A stretch of 64,000 nucleotides of DNA from an uncultured Subdoligranulum sp. (GTDB lineage Bacteria; Bacillota; Clostridia; Oscillospirales; Ruminococcaceae), in NCBI RefSeq assembly GCF_963931595.1, contig NZ_OZ007030.1, positions 2,596,481-2,660,480 of the forward strand. The letters are read 5' to 3'. A program made the position numbers and the translations under genes. Within the stretch, counting starts at the first letter, position 1. Every line of letters starts with the position of its first letter. Positions 43,733 through 53,948 of this stretch are shown piece by piece. Below the pieces are notes generated by a model, which was not told the origin of the DNA, made no database searches, and was given only the letters and a program-made list of their open reading frames with translations.

Positions 43733-45229
43733 ATGCTGGACAACGAACTGAAGAATAAAATCAACAGCCTGTGGGAGACATTCTGGACCGGGGGCATCAC
43801 CAATCCGCTGGACGTGGTGGAGCAGATGACCTATCTGATGTTCATTCATGATCTGGACGCGGCGGATAACCAGCGCGCCAAGGAGAGCGCCATGCTGGGG
43901 GTGCCCCACAAGAGCATTTTTGCGGACAAGGTCACCATCGGGGAGCGGAGCATTCCGGGCGAGCAGCTGAAATGGTCGGTGTTCCGGGACTTTCCGGCCC
44001 AGCAGATGTACACGGTGATGCAGGAATGGGTGTTCCCCTTCATCAAGGGGCTGCACGGCGACAAGGACAGCGCCTACGCCCAATACATGGGGGATGCGAT
44101 TTTCAAGATTCCCACGCCGTTGATGCTGGACAAGGTGGTCACGGCGATGGATGAGATTTATGAGCAGTCCCGCCAGGCCAGCAGCACCGATGTGCGGGGT
44201 GACATTTACGAATATCTGCTTTCCAAGCTGTCCACCGCGGGGGTGAACGGCCAGTTCCGCACGCCGCGGCATATCATCCGTATGATGGTGGAGATGATGG
44301 ACCCCCAGCCCGACGAGGTCATCTGCGACCCGGCCTGCGGCACGGGCGGCTTTCTGGTGGAGGCCGGGCACTACCTGAAAGAGGAATACAAACAGGAGAT
44401 CTTCTTTGACCGGCAGAAAAAAGACCATTACATGAACCGGATGTTCCACGGCTACGATATGGACCGCACGATGCTGCGCATCGGCGCCATGAACATGATG
44501 ACCCACGGCATCGACAACCCGTCCATCGAGTACCGGGACAGCCTTTCGGACCAGAACACCGACCGGGAGGCCTATTCCCTGATTCTGGCCAATCCGCCCT
44601 TCAAAGGCAGCCTGGACGCCGACATTGTTTCGACGGACCTGCTCAAACTGTGCAAGACCAAAAAGACCGAGCTTTTGTTTCTGGCGCTGTTTTTGCGGAT
44701 GCTGAAAGTGGGCGGCCGGTGCGCCTGCATCGTGCCGGACGGGGTGTTGTTCGGCTCTTCCACGGCGCACAAGGCGATCCGCAAGGAGATTGTGGAGAAC
44801 CACCGTCTGGAGGCGGTGATCTCGATGCCCAGCGGGGTGTTCAAGCCCTACGCGGGGGTGTCCACGGCGGTGCTGGTGTTTACCAAGACCGGCCACGGCG
44901 GCACCGACGAGGTGTGGTTCTATGATATGAAGGCGGACGGTTTTTCGCTGGACGACAAGCGCACCGAAATCAAGGAGAACGACATCCCCGACATCATCGC
45001 ACGGTTCCACAACCGGGCGGCGGAAAAGGACCGCGCCCGCACCGAGCAGTCCTTTATGGTACCCAAGGCGGAGATCGCCGAAAACGAGTATGACCTTTCC
45101 ATCAACAAGTACAAGCAGGTGGAGTATAAACCGGTGGAGTATCCGCCCACGAGCGAGATTCTCGACGATCTGAAGGCGCTGGAGCAGCAGATCACCCAGG
45201 GACTGACCGAACTGGAGGGGATGCTGTGA
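43733..45229 (+). CDS. hsdM: Type I restriction-modification methyltransferase HsdM
   Basis: 498 residues; AAGGAGTACGGT precedes ATG 43733. N-terminal HsdM_N (LKNKINSLWETFWTGGITNPLDVVEQMTYLMFIHDLD), SAM motif I DPACGTGGFL at about 199-208, catalytic motif IV NPPF at about 287 (N6-adenine type), and HRLEAVISMPSGVFKPYAGVSTAVLVFTK. Forms the M2S complex with HsdS. Its stop overlaps the hsdS start (TGATG). Intact. Confidence 0.97.
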   Translation: MLDNELKNKINSLWETFWTGGITNPLDVVEQMTYLMFIHDLDAADNQRAKESAMLGVPHKSIFADKVTIGERSIPGEQLKWSVFRDFPAQQMYTVMQEWVFPFIKGLHGDKDSAYAQYMGDAIFKIPTPLMLDKVVTAMDEIYEQSRQASSTDVRGDIYEYLLSKLSTAGVNGQFRTPRHIIRMMVEMMDPQPDEVICDPACGTGGFLVEAGHYLKEEYKQEIFFDRQKKDHYMNRMFHGYDMDRTMLRIGAMNMMTHGIDNPSIEYRDSLSDQNTDREAYSLILANPPFKGSLDADIVSTDLLKLCKTKKTELLFLALFLRMLKVGGRCACIVPDGVLFGSSTAHKAIRKEIVENHRLEAVISMPSGVFKPYAGVSTAVLVFTKTGHGGTDEVWFYDMKADGFSLDDKRTEIKENDIPDIIARFHNRAAEKDRARTEQSFMVPKAEIAENEYDLSINKYKQVEYKPVEYPPTSEILDDLKALEQQITQGLTELEGML

Positions 45230-46287
45230 TGGCGAAGTTGGGGGACTATGTTAATATCCGAACCGGAAAACTCGATGCTAATGCAGCATCTGAAAACGGC
45301 TGCTATCCTTTTTTTACCTGTGCAGTTTCAACGCTCAAAATAGATACTTACAGTTACGATTGTGAGTGTGTACTTGTTGCAGGAAATGGAGACCTAAATG
45401 TAAAATATTATTGTGGGAAATTTGATGCGTATCAAAGAACCTATATCATTGAAAGCAAAGATAAAAGCGTTCTTTCTGTGCGTTACTTGTATTACTTCTT
45501 GGACCAATATGTCGAAACACTACGAAAAGAATCTATTGGTGGAGTAATCAAATATATCAAACTGGGAAATTTGACCGAAGCATCCATCCCGATTCCTCCA
45601 TTAGAAGAACAGCGTCACATTGTATCTGTTTTGGACAAGGTCACCGACCTGATTGCACAACGCCGCGCCCAGCTGGACAAGCTGGACCTGCTGGTCAAAT
45701 CCCGCTTTGTGGAGATGTTCGGGGACCCGGTTTCCAATCCCAAAGGCTGGCCAGAAGAAAATCTTCAAAAGAATGTTCAACTACTAAATGGTAGAGCTTA
45801 TAAACAAGAAGAATTACTTGATAGCGGGAAATATCCTGTGCTTCGTGTCGGGAATTTCTTTTCTAATCGAAACTGGTATTATTCCAACTTGGAATTGGAG
45901 CCCGACAAGTATTGTGACAATGGTGATTTATTATACGCATGGTCCGCATCTTTTGGGCCGCAAATATGGAAAGGTGGTAAAGTGATTTACCATTACCATA
46001 TTTGGAAAGTGGTTATTAAAGACGCATACAATAAACAATTCCTTTGCAAATTGTTAGAATATGTAACAGCTTCACTGATGTCGGAAACACATGGAATTGC
46101 GATGATGCATTTAACAAAGAGCGGTATGGAACAAACGCATTTTATTGTTCCTCCACTGGAGCTTCAAGAGCAATTTTCACTTTTTGTTGAAAATGTTGAG
46201 TGTATTAAGTCAAATATTCGACGCAGCCTCGATAAGATTGTTCCATTAAAAAGTTCTTTACTGTTTCAATATTTCAAGGAAGCATAA
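45229..46287 (+). CDS. hsdS: Type I restriction specificity subunit HsdS
   Basis: 352 residues from ATG 45229 (a GTG three bases earlier is also open). Two target-recognition domains: first at about 1-125, second at about 165-305, each ending in PPLEEQRHIVSVLDKVTDLIAQRRAQLDKL and PPLELQEQFSLFVENVECIKS, the conserved coiled-coil spacers. The TRD DNA is AT-rich (e.g. 45240-45620, 45770-46280) while the central spacer 45640-45735 is GC-rich like hsdM. That mosaic is typical of swapped TRDs. Confidence 0.95.
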   Translation: MAKLGDYVNIRTGKLDANAASENGCYPFFTCAVSTLKIDTYSYDCECVLVAGNGDLNVKYYCGKFDAYQRTYIIESKDKSVLSVRYLYYFLDQYVETLRKESIGGVIKYIKLGNLTEASIPIPPLEEQRHIVSVLDKVTDLIAQRRAQLDKLDLLVKSRFVEMFGDPVSNPKGWPEENLQKNVQLLNGRAYKQEELLDSGKYPVLRVGNFFSNRNWYYSNLELEPDKYCDNGDLLYAWSASFGPQIWKGGKVIYHYHIWKVVIKDAYNKQFLCKLLEYVTASLMSETHGIAMMHLTKSGMEQTHFIVPPLELQEQFSLFVENVECIKSNIRRSLDKIVPLKSSLLFQYFKEA

Positions 46288-46298
46288 AAGGAGATATA

Positions 46299-47285
46299 AT
46301 GATGAGTGATGTAAATGGACTCGTTGTTACAGATGTATTAGGTTTAGCCCAACCTTTGCAAAAGCTGATAAAAACTGTAGCCATTGGTGTCGGCAAAGTT
46401 TATGAACCAACACACATTCGGCGTATGGCGAAAGCAAAAGCCGACGAAATTCAAATTATTAGCAAATCTATCAATAAAAATATCGCACTCCCCATTCATT
46501 ACGAAGACGGTGCTATCTGTATTGCAGCAGAAGATGCGAACGAGTTAGCGCGTCGCGCTCAGAATCGTGCATTGTATCAGGAAATGAAGAAACAGCAAAA
46601 CATTGAAAGCGTTATCGCTAAAGCCTATGACCAATTGGAAAACACAGAAGAAGTTAGCGAAGACCCTGTAGACCCTGATTGGATTAACGAATTTTTCGAT
46701 AATGTTGCCAATGTTAGTAACGAAGAAATGCAAGTTTTTTGGGGCAAGCTGCTGGCGGGTGAAGTTTCAAAGCCAAAAAGTTTTTCATTACGCACGCTTG
46801 CTACGCTAAAGAATTTAACCAATTACGAAGCCCAAATTTTCACAAAGGTAGCGCCATATATTTTAGGGAATATAGCAGATCTGAACGAAGGTTATATAAA
46901 TTATTTTCTATTGTCTGATCCTAATTTACTAGAGCATAATGGTATTTCTTTCGGCCAGATCCTCCGCTTAAGTGAAGCCGGCCTAGTTACTGTTACTGGA
47001 AATACGATGATCGGTTTTGATATTGAACCAAAACACCATACTGTGATTATAAATCGCAACAAATGTATTCACATAAAAAATAGTAGCGATCAAAGAGTAG
47101 CTTTAAAATATCCTGTTTATCCGCTAACAGAAGCGGGAACCGAACTTTTCCCCATTGCTTGTAACACTAAGGACTTGGGCAACGACGATTATATACTTGA
47201 TTGTTTAGATTACCTCCGGCACAAGGGCTTCGGAGCTTTTTATAATGACTCTTGGCCGCAAGAGATTTCCGCAAGTATTGAATGA
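46299..47285 (+). CDS. DUF2806 family protein inside type I R-M operon
   Basis: 328 residues; AGGAG six bases before ATG 46299, 12 bases after hsdS. KSINKNIALPIHYEDGAICIAAEDANELARRAQNRALYQEMKKQQNIESVIAKAYDQL and WINEFFDNVANVSNEEMQVFWGKLLAGEVSKPKSFSLRTLATLKNLT match the DUF2806 family. AT-rich, like the hsdS TRDs, and unlike hsdM and hsdR on either side, so it likely arrived with the hsdS exchange. DUF2806 proteins recur beside defence genes; role unproven. Sits between hsdS and hsdR. Confidence 0.85.
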   Translation: MMSDVNGLVVTDVLGLAQPLQKLIKTVAIGVGKVYEPTHIRRMAKAKADEIQIISKSINKNIALPIHYEDGAICIAAEDANELARRAQNRALYQEMKKQQNIESVIAKAYDQLENTEEVSEDPVDPDWINEFFDNVANVSNEEMQVFWGKLLAGEVSKPKSFSLRTLATLKNLTNYEAQIFTKVAPYILGNIADLNEGYINYFLLSDPNLLEHNGISFGQILRLSEAGLVTVTGNTMIGFDIEPKHHTVIINRNKCIHIKNSSDQRVALKYPVYPLTEAGTELFPIACNTKDLGNDDYILDCLDYLRHKGFGAFYNDSWPQEISASIE

Positions 47286-47354
47286 TACTTTAATTATATT
47301 TGTATTTTCAAGGCACTTCAAAATTATCTGAAGATATATACCGAGGTACCCACC

Positions 47355-50300
47355 ATGACCAACTTCGATTTTCTCCTTTCGGAGCCACAGTTTGCCTCCT
47401 TTGCCGGGGCGGCGGTGGCGGCGGAAAAAATCTATGCCATTGACCCGGCGGCCTGCGCGGTGAACTGTCGCCGGGCGATGGAGTTTGCGGTCAAATGGAT
47501 GTACTCGGTGGATTCGGGGCTGGTCAAACCCTATGACGATCGGCTGGTCAGCCTGCTGAACGCCGAGGAATTCCGCGATATTGTGGACAAGGACCTGTGG
47601 CGGCGGCTGAACTACATACGCCAGACCGGCAACTCCGCCAACCACGCCGACCGCAAGCCCGTCACCCCCGAGGAGGCCGCCCTCTGCCTGGAAAACCTGT
47701 GGTACTTTATGGACTTTGTGGCCTGCTGTTACGGCACCCACTACACCCCCGGCCGCTTTGACCCTTCCCTGCTCAACCAGCAACCCGCCGGGCCGGTGCC
47801 CGCGGCGCCGGAGGTGGACCTGGATGCCCTCATGGCGGAAAACCAGGCCCTGCGCAAGGAACTGTCCGAACGGCGCGCCGCCCAGCAGCCCGGCTATATT
47901 CCCAAGCCGCTGGATCTGTCGGAGTACAAGACCCGCAAGCTCTACATCGACGCCATGCTGCGGGATGCCGGCTGGGTGGAGGGCAAAAACTGGCTCAACG
48001 AAGTGCCGGTTCCCGGTATGCCCAACCGCGCCGGGGAGGGCTTTGCCGACTACGTCCTCTACGACGACGCCCACCGCCCCCTGGCCGTCATTGAGGCGAA
48101 GAAAACCTGTGTGGACCCCGCCAAGGGCCGCCAGCAGGCCAAACTCTACGCCGACCTTCTGGAAAAACAATGCGGTCGCCGCCCGGTGGTCTTTCTCTCC
48201 AACGGGTTTGATACCCGCCTGGACGACGGCTTCTACCCCGAGCGCCGGGTGGCCGCCTTCTATTCCCGCCGGGACCTGGAAAAGCTCTTCAATCTGCGTA
48301 CGATGCGCACACCGCTGGATAACATCCAGGTGGACCGCAACATCGCCGGGCGCTGGTACCAGGAGGGCGCCATCAAGGCCACCTGCCAGGCCTTTGCCGG
48401 CAACCGCCGCAAGGCTCTGCTCGTCATGGCCACCGGTTCCGGCAAGACCCGCACCGTCATCGCCCTCTGCGATGTGCTGCTGCGCCGCGGCTGGGTGAAA
48501 AACATCCTCTTCCTGGCCGACCGCAATTCTCTGGTCACCCAGGCCAAACGTAGCTTTGTGAACTTGCTGCCCGATCTGTCGGTCACCAACCTCTGCGAGG
48601 AAAAGGACAACGCCGCCGCCCACTGCGTATTTTCCACCTACCAGACCATGATGAACTGCATCGACACCGTCCACGACGAGGAGGGCAAACTCTTCACGGT
48701 GGGCCACTTCGATCTGGTCATCTGCGACGAAGCCCACCGCTCCATCTACAACAAATACCGGGACATCTTCAACTACTTCGACGCCCCGCTGGTGGGTCTC
48801 ACCGCCACCCCCAAGGACGAAATCGACAAAAACACCTACGAAGTCTTTGAGCTGCAAAACGGCGTGCCCACCTACGGCTACGAACTGGCCCAGGCCGTCA
48901 AGGACGGGTTCCTCGTGGACTACCGCACGGTGGAAAGCAAACTCAAATTCCTCGAACAGGGCATCGTCTACGACGAACTCTCCCCCGAGGAAAAGGCCGA
49001 GTACGAGGCCACCTTCACCGACGAGAACGGCGAACTGCCCGAACGCATCCAGTCCTCCGCCCTCAACGAATGGCTCTTCAACGAGGATACCATCCGCAAG
49101 GCCCTCGACCTGCTGATGACCCACGGCCTCAAAATCGACTACGGCGAAAAACTGGGCAAGACCATCATCTTCGCCAAGAATCACCGTCACGCCGACATCA
49201 TCTTCAAAGTGTTCAACAAGCAGTATCCCCACCTGCCGGGCTATGCCAAGGTCATCGACAACTATATGACCTACGCCCAGAGCGCCATCGACGAATTTTC
49301 CGACGCCGGGAAACTGCCCCAGATCGCCATCTCGGTGGATATGCTGGACACCGGCATCGATGTGCCCGAAGTTCTCAACCTGGTATTCTTTAAAAAGGTC
49401 ATGAGCAAGGCCAAATTCTGGCAGATGATCGGCCGCGGCACCCGCCTGTGTCCGGGGCTGATCGACGGCAAGGACAAGGAAAAATTCTACATCTTCGATC
49501 TGTGCGGCAACTTTGAGTTTTTCCGCCTGAAAAAAGAAAAGGCCGCCGCCAGCCAGATGGCCCTGCAGAGCGCCATCTTCTATTTAAAGGCACAGATCAT
49601 CTTCAAACTGCAGGATATCGCCTACCAGACCGAGGAACTCATCCCCTTCCGCGAGAGACTGGTTTCGGAAATGCTCGCCAAAGTGCAGGAGCTGGACCGG
49701 GAAAACTTTGCCGTTCGCCAGCATCTGCGGTATGTGGAAAAGTTCAGCGATCCCGAGGGGTATCTGGCCCTCAGCTATGAGGATACCCTTACCCTTCGCG
49801 AGGAAGTGGCACCCCTGCTGCTCCCCGACGCCGACGAAGCCAGCGCCGTGCGGTTCGATGCGTTACTGTACGGCATCGAGCTGGCCTATCTGGTGGGCAA
49901 AACCTATCCCCGCGCCCGCAAGGATCTGATGAAAAAAGTGGCGGCGGTGGCCGGGGTGGCCAACATCCCGGAAATCCGCGCCCAGTCGGAACTCATCGAC
50001 AAAATCCTGCACACCGACTATCTGGAAAACGCGGGCATCAACGAGTTTGAGCATATCCGCCAAGCCCTGCGCGACCTGATGAAATATCTGCCCCGCAAGG
50101 TTTCCATCTACAACACCAACTTCACCGACGACATCCTCTCGGTGGAGTGGAAGGAATCCGAGCTGGAAAACGACGACCTGAAAAACTACAAGGCCAAGGC
50201 GGAATTCTATCTGCGCCAGCACCAGGACAACGTGGCGGTGGCCAAGCTGCGCTCTAACATCCCACTGACCGAGCAGGATGTGGCGGAGCTGGAAAAAATC

Positions 50301-50639
50301 CTCTGGTCCGATGTGGGCACCCGCCAGGACTACGAGGCAGAATGTGGCCAGAAACCCCTGGGCGAGTTCGTGCGGGAGATCGTGGGCATGGATATGAACG
50401 CCGCCAAGAACGCCTTTGCGGAATACCTGGCCGGGGTGAACCTGGACAGCCGCCAGATCTATTTCGTCAACCAGATCGTGGAGTACATCGTCAAGAACGG
50501 CGTGATGAAGGACCTCTCGGTATTGCAGGAGCCGCCCTTCACCGACCAGGGCAGCGTGGTGGAGGTTTTCACCGACCTGTCCCTCTGGGCGAAAGTCAAG
50601 CACGCCATCGACAGCATCAACGCCAACGCGGCGGCGTAA
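47355..50639 (+). CDS. hsdR: Type I restriction endonuclease subunit HsdR
   Basis: 1094 residues. N-terminal DUF4145-like helical domain (FAVKWMYSVDSGLVKPYDD … LNYIRQTGNSANHADR), PD-(D/E)XK nuclease (FADYVLYDDAHRPLAVIEAKKTCVD), SF2 motor with Walker A MATGSGKT at about 358-365, DEAH in VICDEAHRSI near 458, TATPKDE (motif III) and QMIGRGTRLCPG (motif VI), then EcoEI-type C-terminal domain. Translocates DNA from the HsdMS-bound site and cleaves at collision. GAGG eight bases before ATG 47355. Intact; ends at a bidirectional terminator. Confidence 0.97.
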   Translation: MTNFDFLLSEPQFASFAGAAVAAEKIYAIDPAACAVNCRRAMEFAVKWMYSVDSGLVKPYDDRLVSLLNAEEFRDIVDKDLWRRLNYIRQTGNSANHADRKPVTPEEAALCLENLWYFMDFVACCYGTHYTPGRFDPSLLNQQPAGPVPAAPEVDLDALMAENQALRKELSERRAAQQPGYIPKPLDLSEYKTRKLYIDAMLRDAGWVEGKNWLNEVPVPGMPNRAGEGFADYVLYDDAHRPLAVIEAKKTCVDPAKGRQQAKLYADLLEKQCGRRPVVFLSNGFDTRLDDGFYPERRVAAFYSRRDLEKLFNLRTMRTPLDNIQVDRNIAGRWYQEGAIKATCQAFAGNRRKALLVMATGSGKTRTVIALCDVLLRRGWVKNILFLADRNSLVTQAKRSFVNLLPDLSVTNLCEEKDNAAAHCVFSTYQTMMNCIDTVHDEEGKLFTVGHFDLVICDEAHRSIYNKYRDIFNYFDAPLVGLTATPKDEIDKNTYEVFELQNGVPTYGYELAQAVKDGFLVDYRTVESKLKFLEQGIVYDELSPEEKAEYEATFTDENGELPERIQSSALNEWLFNEDTIRKALDLLMTHGLKIDYGEKLGKTIIFAKNHRHADIIFKVFNKQYPHLPGYAKVIDNYMTYAQSAIDEFSDAGKLPQIAISVDMLDTGIDVPEVLNLVFFKKVMSKAKFWQMIGRGTRLCPGLIDGKDKEKFYIFDLCGNFEFFRLKKEKAAASQMALQSAIFYLKAQIIFKLQDIAYQTEELIPFRERLVSEMLAKVQELDRENFAVRQHLRYVEKFSDPEGYLALSYEDTLTLREEVAPLLLPDADEASAVRFDALLYGIELAYLVGKTYPRARKDLMKKVAAVAGVANIPEIRAQSELIDKILHTDYLENAGINEFEHIRQALRDLMKYLPRKVSIYNTNFTDDILSVEWKESELENDDLKNYKAKAEFYLRQHQDNVAVAKLRSNIPLTEQDVAELEKILWSDVGTRQDYEAECGQKPLGEFVREIVGMDMNAAKNAFAEYLAGVNLDSRQIYFVNQIVEYIVKNGVMKDLSVLQEPPFTDQGSVVEVFTDLSLWAKVKHAIDSINANAAA

Positions 50640-50650
50640 GGATAACAGGA

Positions 50651-50684
50651 AAAGAAGCCCGATGCGGTTGCATCGGGCTTCTTT
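50651..50684. terminator. Bidirectional terminator between hsdR and GmrSD-like gene
   Basis: AAAGAAGCCCGATGC pairs perfectly with GCATCGGGCTTCTTT around GGTT, with A and T tracts on both sides. Confidence 0.92.
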
Positions 50685-53600
50685 TCAGTTCATCTGCAGT
50701 TTTGCTTTCAGGTCTTGTTCAAAGGCCAGGATTTCCTGCAGCCGTTCATCCAGGGCCTTGAACAACAGGGTACGGTCTATCGGCTCGCAGACCGATACAG
50801 GCTTCGTCTTGAAAGGCATCCGCCATTGCCAATCTTCCCGTTTATGGTGGGAAGGATAGAACTGGTCAATGCGCTCACATTGGGAAAGAAGTTCCGGGGA
50901 CATATTGCGGGAACTGAGCGAAAGCTGAATCGTCACTTCTTTTCCGTCGCGGTTCACGATCTCATAGAAGTAATGGTTGGGGGTTCCCCAGCCGCTGGGA
51001 GCGTTCTCCAGATCGGGCAGAATCTGGCTCATTGTTTTGGTGGTGAATCTCGTATACAGAGAGATGGAGCGGTCGAGATGCAGCTGGACCTCTTCATGGG
51101 TCAGACACCATTCTCTCAGCAGGCCGGCCACATTCATGCGATGAATGCTAACCGTCAGCATATCTTCGAGGTAGGGCAGCAAGGCGCTGCAGATTCGTTC
51201 ACTCCATTGGGCATGGAACTTGGCCATGACGGGCCAATCCTTTTCCTGGCTGATGCTGACCCCCGGCAGCGTATATCCGATGGAGGACGCCTTGCTGTCG
51301 TCAGAGCGATCCCATTCCAACGCACAGCCCAACTGCTGTTCAATCTCTGCTTTGTGTTCCAGCAGCCGGTCAAAGGCTTCCTTGTTTTTGGCAGCGTCGC
51401 TATCGCCAAGCCAGAACAAAACCTTGGCGCTGTCGTAGTTGGCAATACAGCTAATGTGGAAGCCGCGGATTCCAAAATACCCGGAAATGGCATTGGCCGT
51501 TGCCGGCCTCACATTGCTGAAAATGCCCCAACGCAGGTTCTGCTGCTGGATGGTCGGCAACGCCTGGGTCCAGTACGCCAGGCGGGTCTGCAAGCGGGTG
51601 CTCTGAGTGGCCTTATCGCTCTCAGCGTCCCGCAGGAAAAAGACCAGATTGCCGGCATCTGCCTGGTAAAGGGGGAACAACCGGCGCAAAATACTGAGCT
51701 TGGCGGCGGTGCTGGTGTTCTTTTCCAGATACAGGTGTTCGTCTATCTGCAGGGCACTGCGCAATTCTTCCGGTTTGGCAGAAACATAGTGGGAAAGCTC
51801 CGCCGTGCTGCCGCTGTCCGCCAGACCGTACAGAACTGACCTGTCCTCTCGGTGGAGGAATCGGACCATGTTTTCAAACATCTCGGTCCAGCTGGTGGCA
51901 GGCTGCTCCGCACCGAGATAGCTGTACTTCTGGATATCCCGCCCTGTCAGATCTACGTCCTCGTCATCCAACGTGCAGGATTCCATCGGCCGCTGCACCG
52001 GCTGGAAGGAAGTTGTGGGATAGGCCCAGATCTCGCTGGCACGTTTCACCATCTCGTCACTGCGTTTCTGCAGTTCCGCCACGCCCCAGCAGGTTTCATT
52101 GGCCAACCGCTGGTTCATCCGCAGACCGCTGTCCCGATATCCGCCGGGGATGGCATCCCGCTTTTCTGCAAAGGTGTTGTTGCTCAGGTTCGGGTTATAG
52201 CCGCTCAAGGTCAGGTTGGCCAACCGATGCTTCCACTCCGCATGGATCTTTTCGTAATTCGGTCCCAGGTCCCGGATCCATTCCGGCGTCAGATGCTGCG
52301 GCATGATGTGCTCGATGGTGTAGGTGTTGTTGTCCAGACTTCGGAAAACATCCTTCACCTCGACGGTGCCATAGTTTTCAAAGCGTTCAAACAGATAGGC
52401 CTTGTATTTGCCGCGCATCAGGTAGACCTGTTTGCTGGAAAGCGCAGCGCTGAATTCTTCATCGTCGGGGAAACGGCCGCTGTCCCGCTTGGAAAGAAGG
52501 GCGTAGGCCATCTTGTCCAGATATTGGTTAGCGGTACCGTCATAGCGGAGGATTTCCCGGTTCAGATTCAGGAAAATCTTGTTCAGTGCGTTGGTGGGAA
52601 CCTCGCAGATGTTGCGGCGGAACAGATAGTTTTCCGTCATGAGGAAAACGCGGAGCACCTCGTCGGTGGTCAGCTTTCCGTCCTGGTTCAGGCGCAGTAC
52701 TTCCATGAGGAAAGGCCGTGTGACCGCGATCTCCAGCCGCTTCATCCGATAGAGGCAATCATCCAGCTTTTGATTGTTCAGCCCGCTTTTGCAGGTGAGC
52801 AGCCTCTCATACAGGCGGGCATAGTCCAGCATATCTTTGAGGAAGGATTCTACGTCCTGCCCGGTTTCCGCTGCATACCCTTTGAATGCGCGGTATACGG
52901 TGTTGATCGTTGGGGTGACCTGCTGTTTGATGCTCAGATAATCCCGTACAAAGGCGCTGACTTCGTGGGACGTACAGCTTTCGATCTTTGTCCAGTAGGT
53001 CTCATACAGGTAATCCTGCATTCTGGGCGATTGTCCCATCAGGATATAGTTGCGGATCTTGTCCCCTTCGGAGAGCGCCAGCCCGGTGGAGTTCAGGCTT
53101 TCAAAGATCAGCTGGGCATTGTCGCCGGATTCCAGCGTGATGCTGATGACCTGCAAACGGCCAATCGCATCAAAAAGCTCATCCACCGAGATTTCTTGAC
53201 GTAGTAGTATGTCCCGGAAGAATTCGTAATTGTGTGTCAGATTGGAAGTCGGAACAAAATCTTCCTCTGCACCGAACAATTTCCGGAAAGCTTCCCGGTC
53301 TCCTTTGACAGGCTTCAAACGGATTCGATCTTCCTCGGGCGCCCAGGGAGAGATCAGAAATCGCTGTTCGATCTCCTGACTCAGGTTCTGCCGGGAAGAG
53401 GTGAGAACCCCTTTGGCCACCAGATTGCGCATGGCCAACAGCAGGAGCGTCACTGTTGTAAGACGTTGCTGGCCGTCGATCACATGGTATTCGATCTTGC
53501 CTCCATTGCCCTCTACTGCGGAAACGATGCTGCCGAAAAAGTGGGAGGGACGGTTTTCCCGCAGCATCCGTTTGAGATCTTCATAGAGCTGCCGGCAGTT

Positions 53601-53708
53601 GTCGATTTTCCAATCGTATTTACGCTGGTAGACCGGAATGATAAAGTACTTCTGCGCCCCTTCCAAAAAGGGAAGCAGATATGTCTCGGAACCTTTCATG
53701 CCAAACAT
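50685..53708 (-). CDS. GmrSD-like type IV restriction endonuclease (DUF262-DUF1524-DUF4268)
   Basis: 1007 residues from ATG 53708 (MFGMKG; a second ATG three codons later is possible). DUF262 ParB/Srx-like domain: IPVYQRKYDW at 24-33 and VIDGQQRLTTV from 76. DUF1524 HNH nuclease around 460-520: NNTYTIEHIMPQHLTPEW (catalytic HIMPQ) with HRLANLTLSGYNPNLSN. A long C-terminal region with DUF5655/DUF4268-like blocks (FHAQWSERI, NHYFYEIVNRDG) follows. GmrSD enzymes cut DNA with modified bases. A DUF262-DUF1524 core fused to DUF4268 in one chain points to an uncommon architecture. Confidence 0.88.
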   Translation of the reverse strand: MFGMKGSETYLLPFLEGAQKYFIIPVYQRKYDWKIDNCRQLYEDLKRMLRENRPSHFFGSIVSAVEGNGGKIEYHVIDGQQRLTTVTLLLLAMRNLVAKGVLTSSRQNLSQEIEQRFLISPWAPEEDRIRLKPVKGDREAFRKLFGAEEDFVPTSNLTHNYEFFRDILLRQEISVDELFDAIGRLQVISITLESGDNAQLIFESLNSTGLALSEGDKIRNYILMGQSPRMQDYLYETYWTKIESCTSHEVSAFVRDYLSIKQQVTPTINTVYRAFKGYAAETGQDVESFLKDMLDYARLYERLLTCKSGLNNQKLDDCLYRMKRLEIAVTRPFLMEVLRLNQDGKLTTDEVLRVFLMTENYLFRRNICEVPTNALNKIFLNLNREILRYDGTANQYLDKMAYALLSKRDSGRFPDDEEFSAALSSKQVYLMRGKYKAYLFERFENYGTVEVKDVFRSLDNNTYTIEHIMPQHLTPEWIRDLGPNYEKIHAEWKHRLANLTLSGYNPNLSNNTFAEKRDAIPGGYRDSGLRMNQRLANETCWGVAELQKRSDEMVKRASEIWAYPTTSFQPVQRPMESCTLDDEDVDLTGRDIQKYSYLGAEQPATSWTEMFENMVRFLHREDRSVLYGLADSGSTAELSHYVSAKPEELRSALQIDEHLYLEKNTSTAAKLSILRRLFPLYQADAGNLVFFLRDAESDKATQSTRLQTRLAYWTQALPTIQQQNLRWGIFSNVRPATANAISGYFGIRGFHISCIANYDSAKVLFWLGDSDAAKNKEAFDRLLEHKAEIEQQLGCALEWDRSDDSKASSIGYTLPGVSISQEKDWPVMAKFHAQWSERICSALLPYLEDMLTVSIHRMNVAGLLREWCLTHEEVQLHLDRSISLYTRFTTKTMSQILPDLENAPSGWGTPNHYFYEIVNRDGKEVTIQLSLSSRNMSPELLSQCERIDQFYPSHHKREDWQWRMPFKTKPVSVCEPIDRTLLFKALDERLQEILAFEQDLKAKLQMN

Positions 53709-53948
53709 CCTTCCAGATTCTTAACTCATTATTGATACTATAACATATAGGAAGAATCTGTTCTAGAGGAACGTAAGGCTCTATCAGGCATTCCTGTCTA
53801 TTTTTTTCAAAAACATGGAGAAATCCCAACCATGGTACTTTGAATCTGGTATACTATACCGCTGATGAGAAGGCGGAAATGGAAAAGATCTGTGAGGAGA
53901 AGTTGAAACAATACTTTTCCCGATTGGCCCAATAAATCGGATAAAAAA
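53709..53948. other. Intergenic with a short plus-strand peptide scrap
   Basis: A plus frame 53840-53935 reads NLVYYTADEKAEMEKICEE, then KLKQYFSRLAQ and a stop, without an acceptable start; it looks like the last 30 residues of a lost gene. Upstream frame MEKSQPWYFESGILYR hints at a frameshift. Nothing else is seen. Confidence 0.3.
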
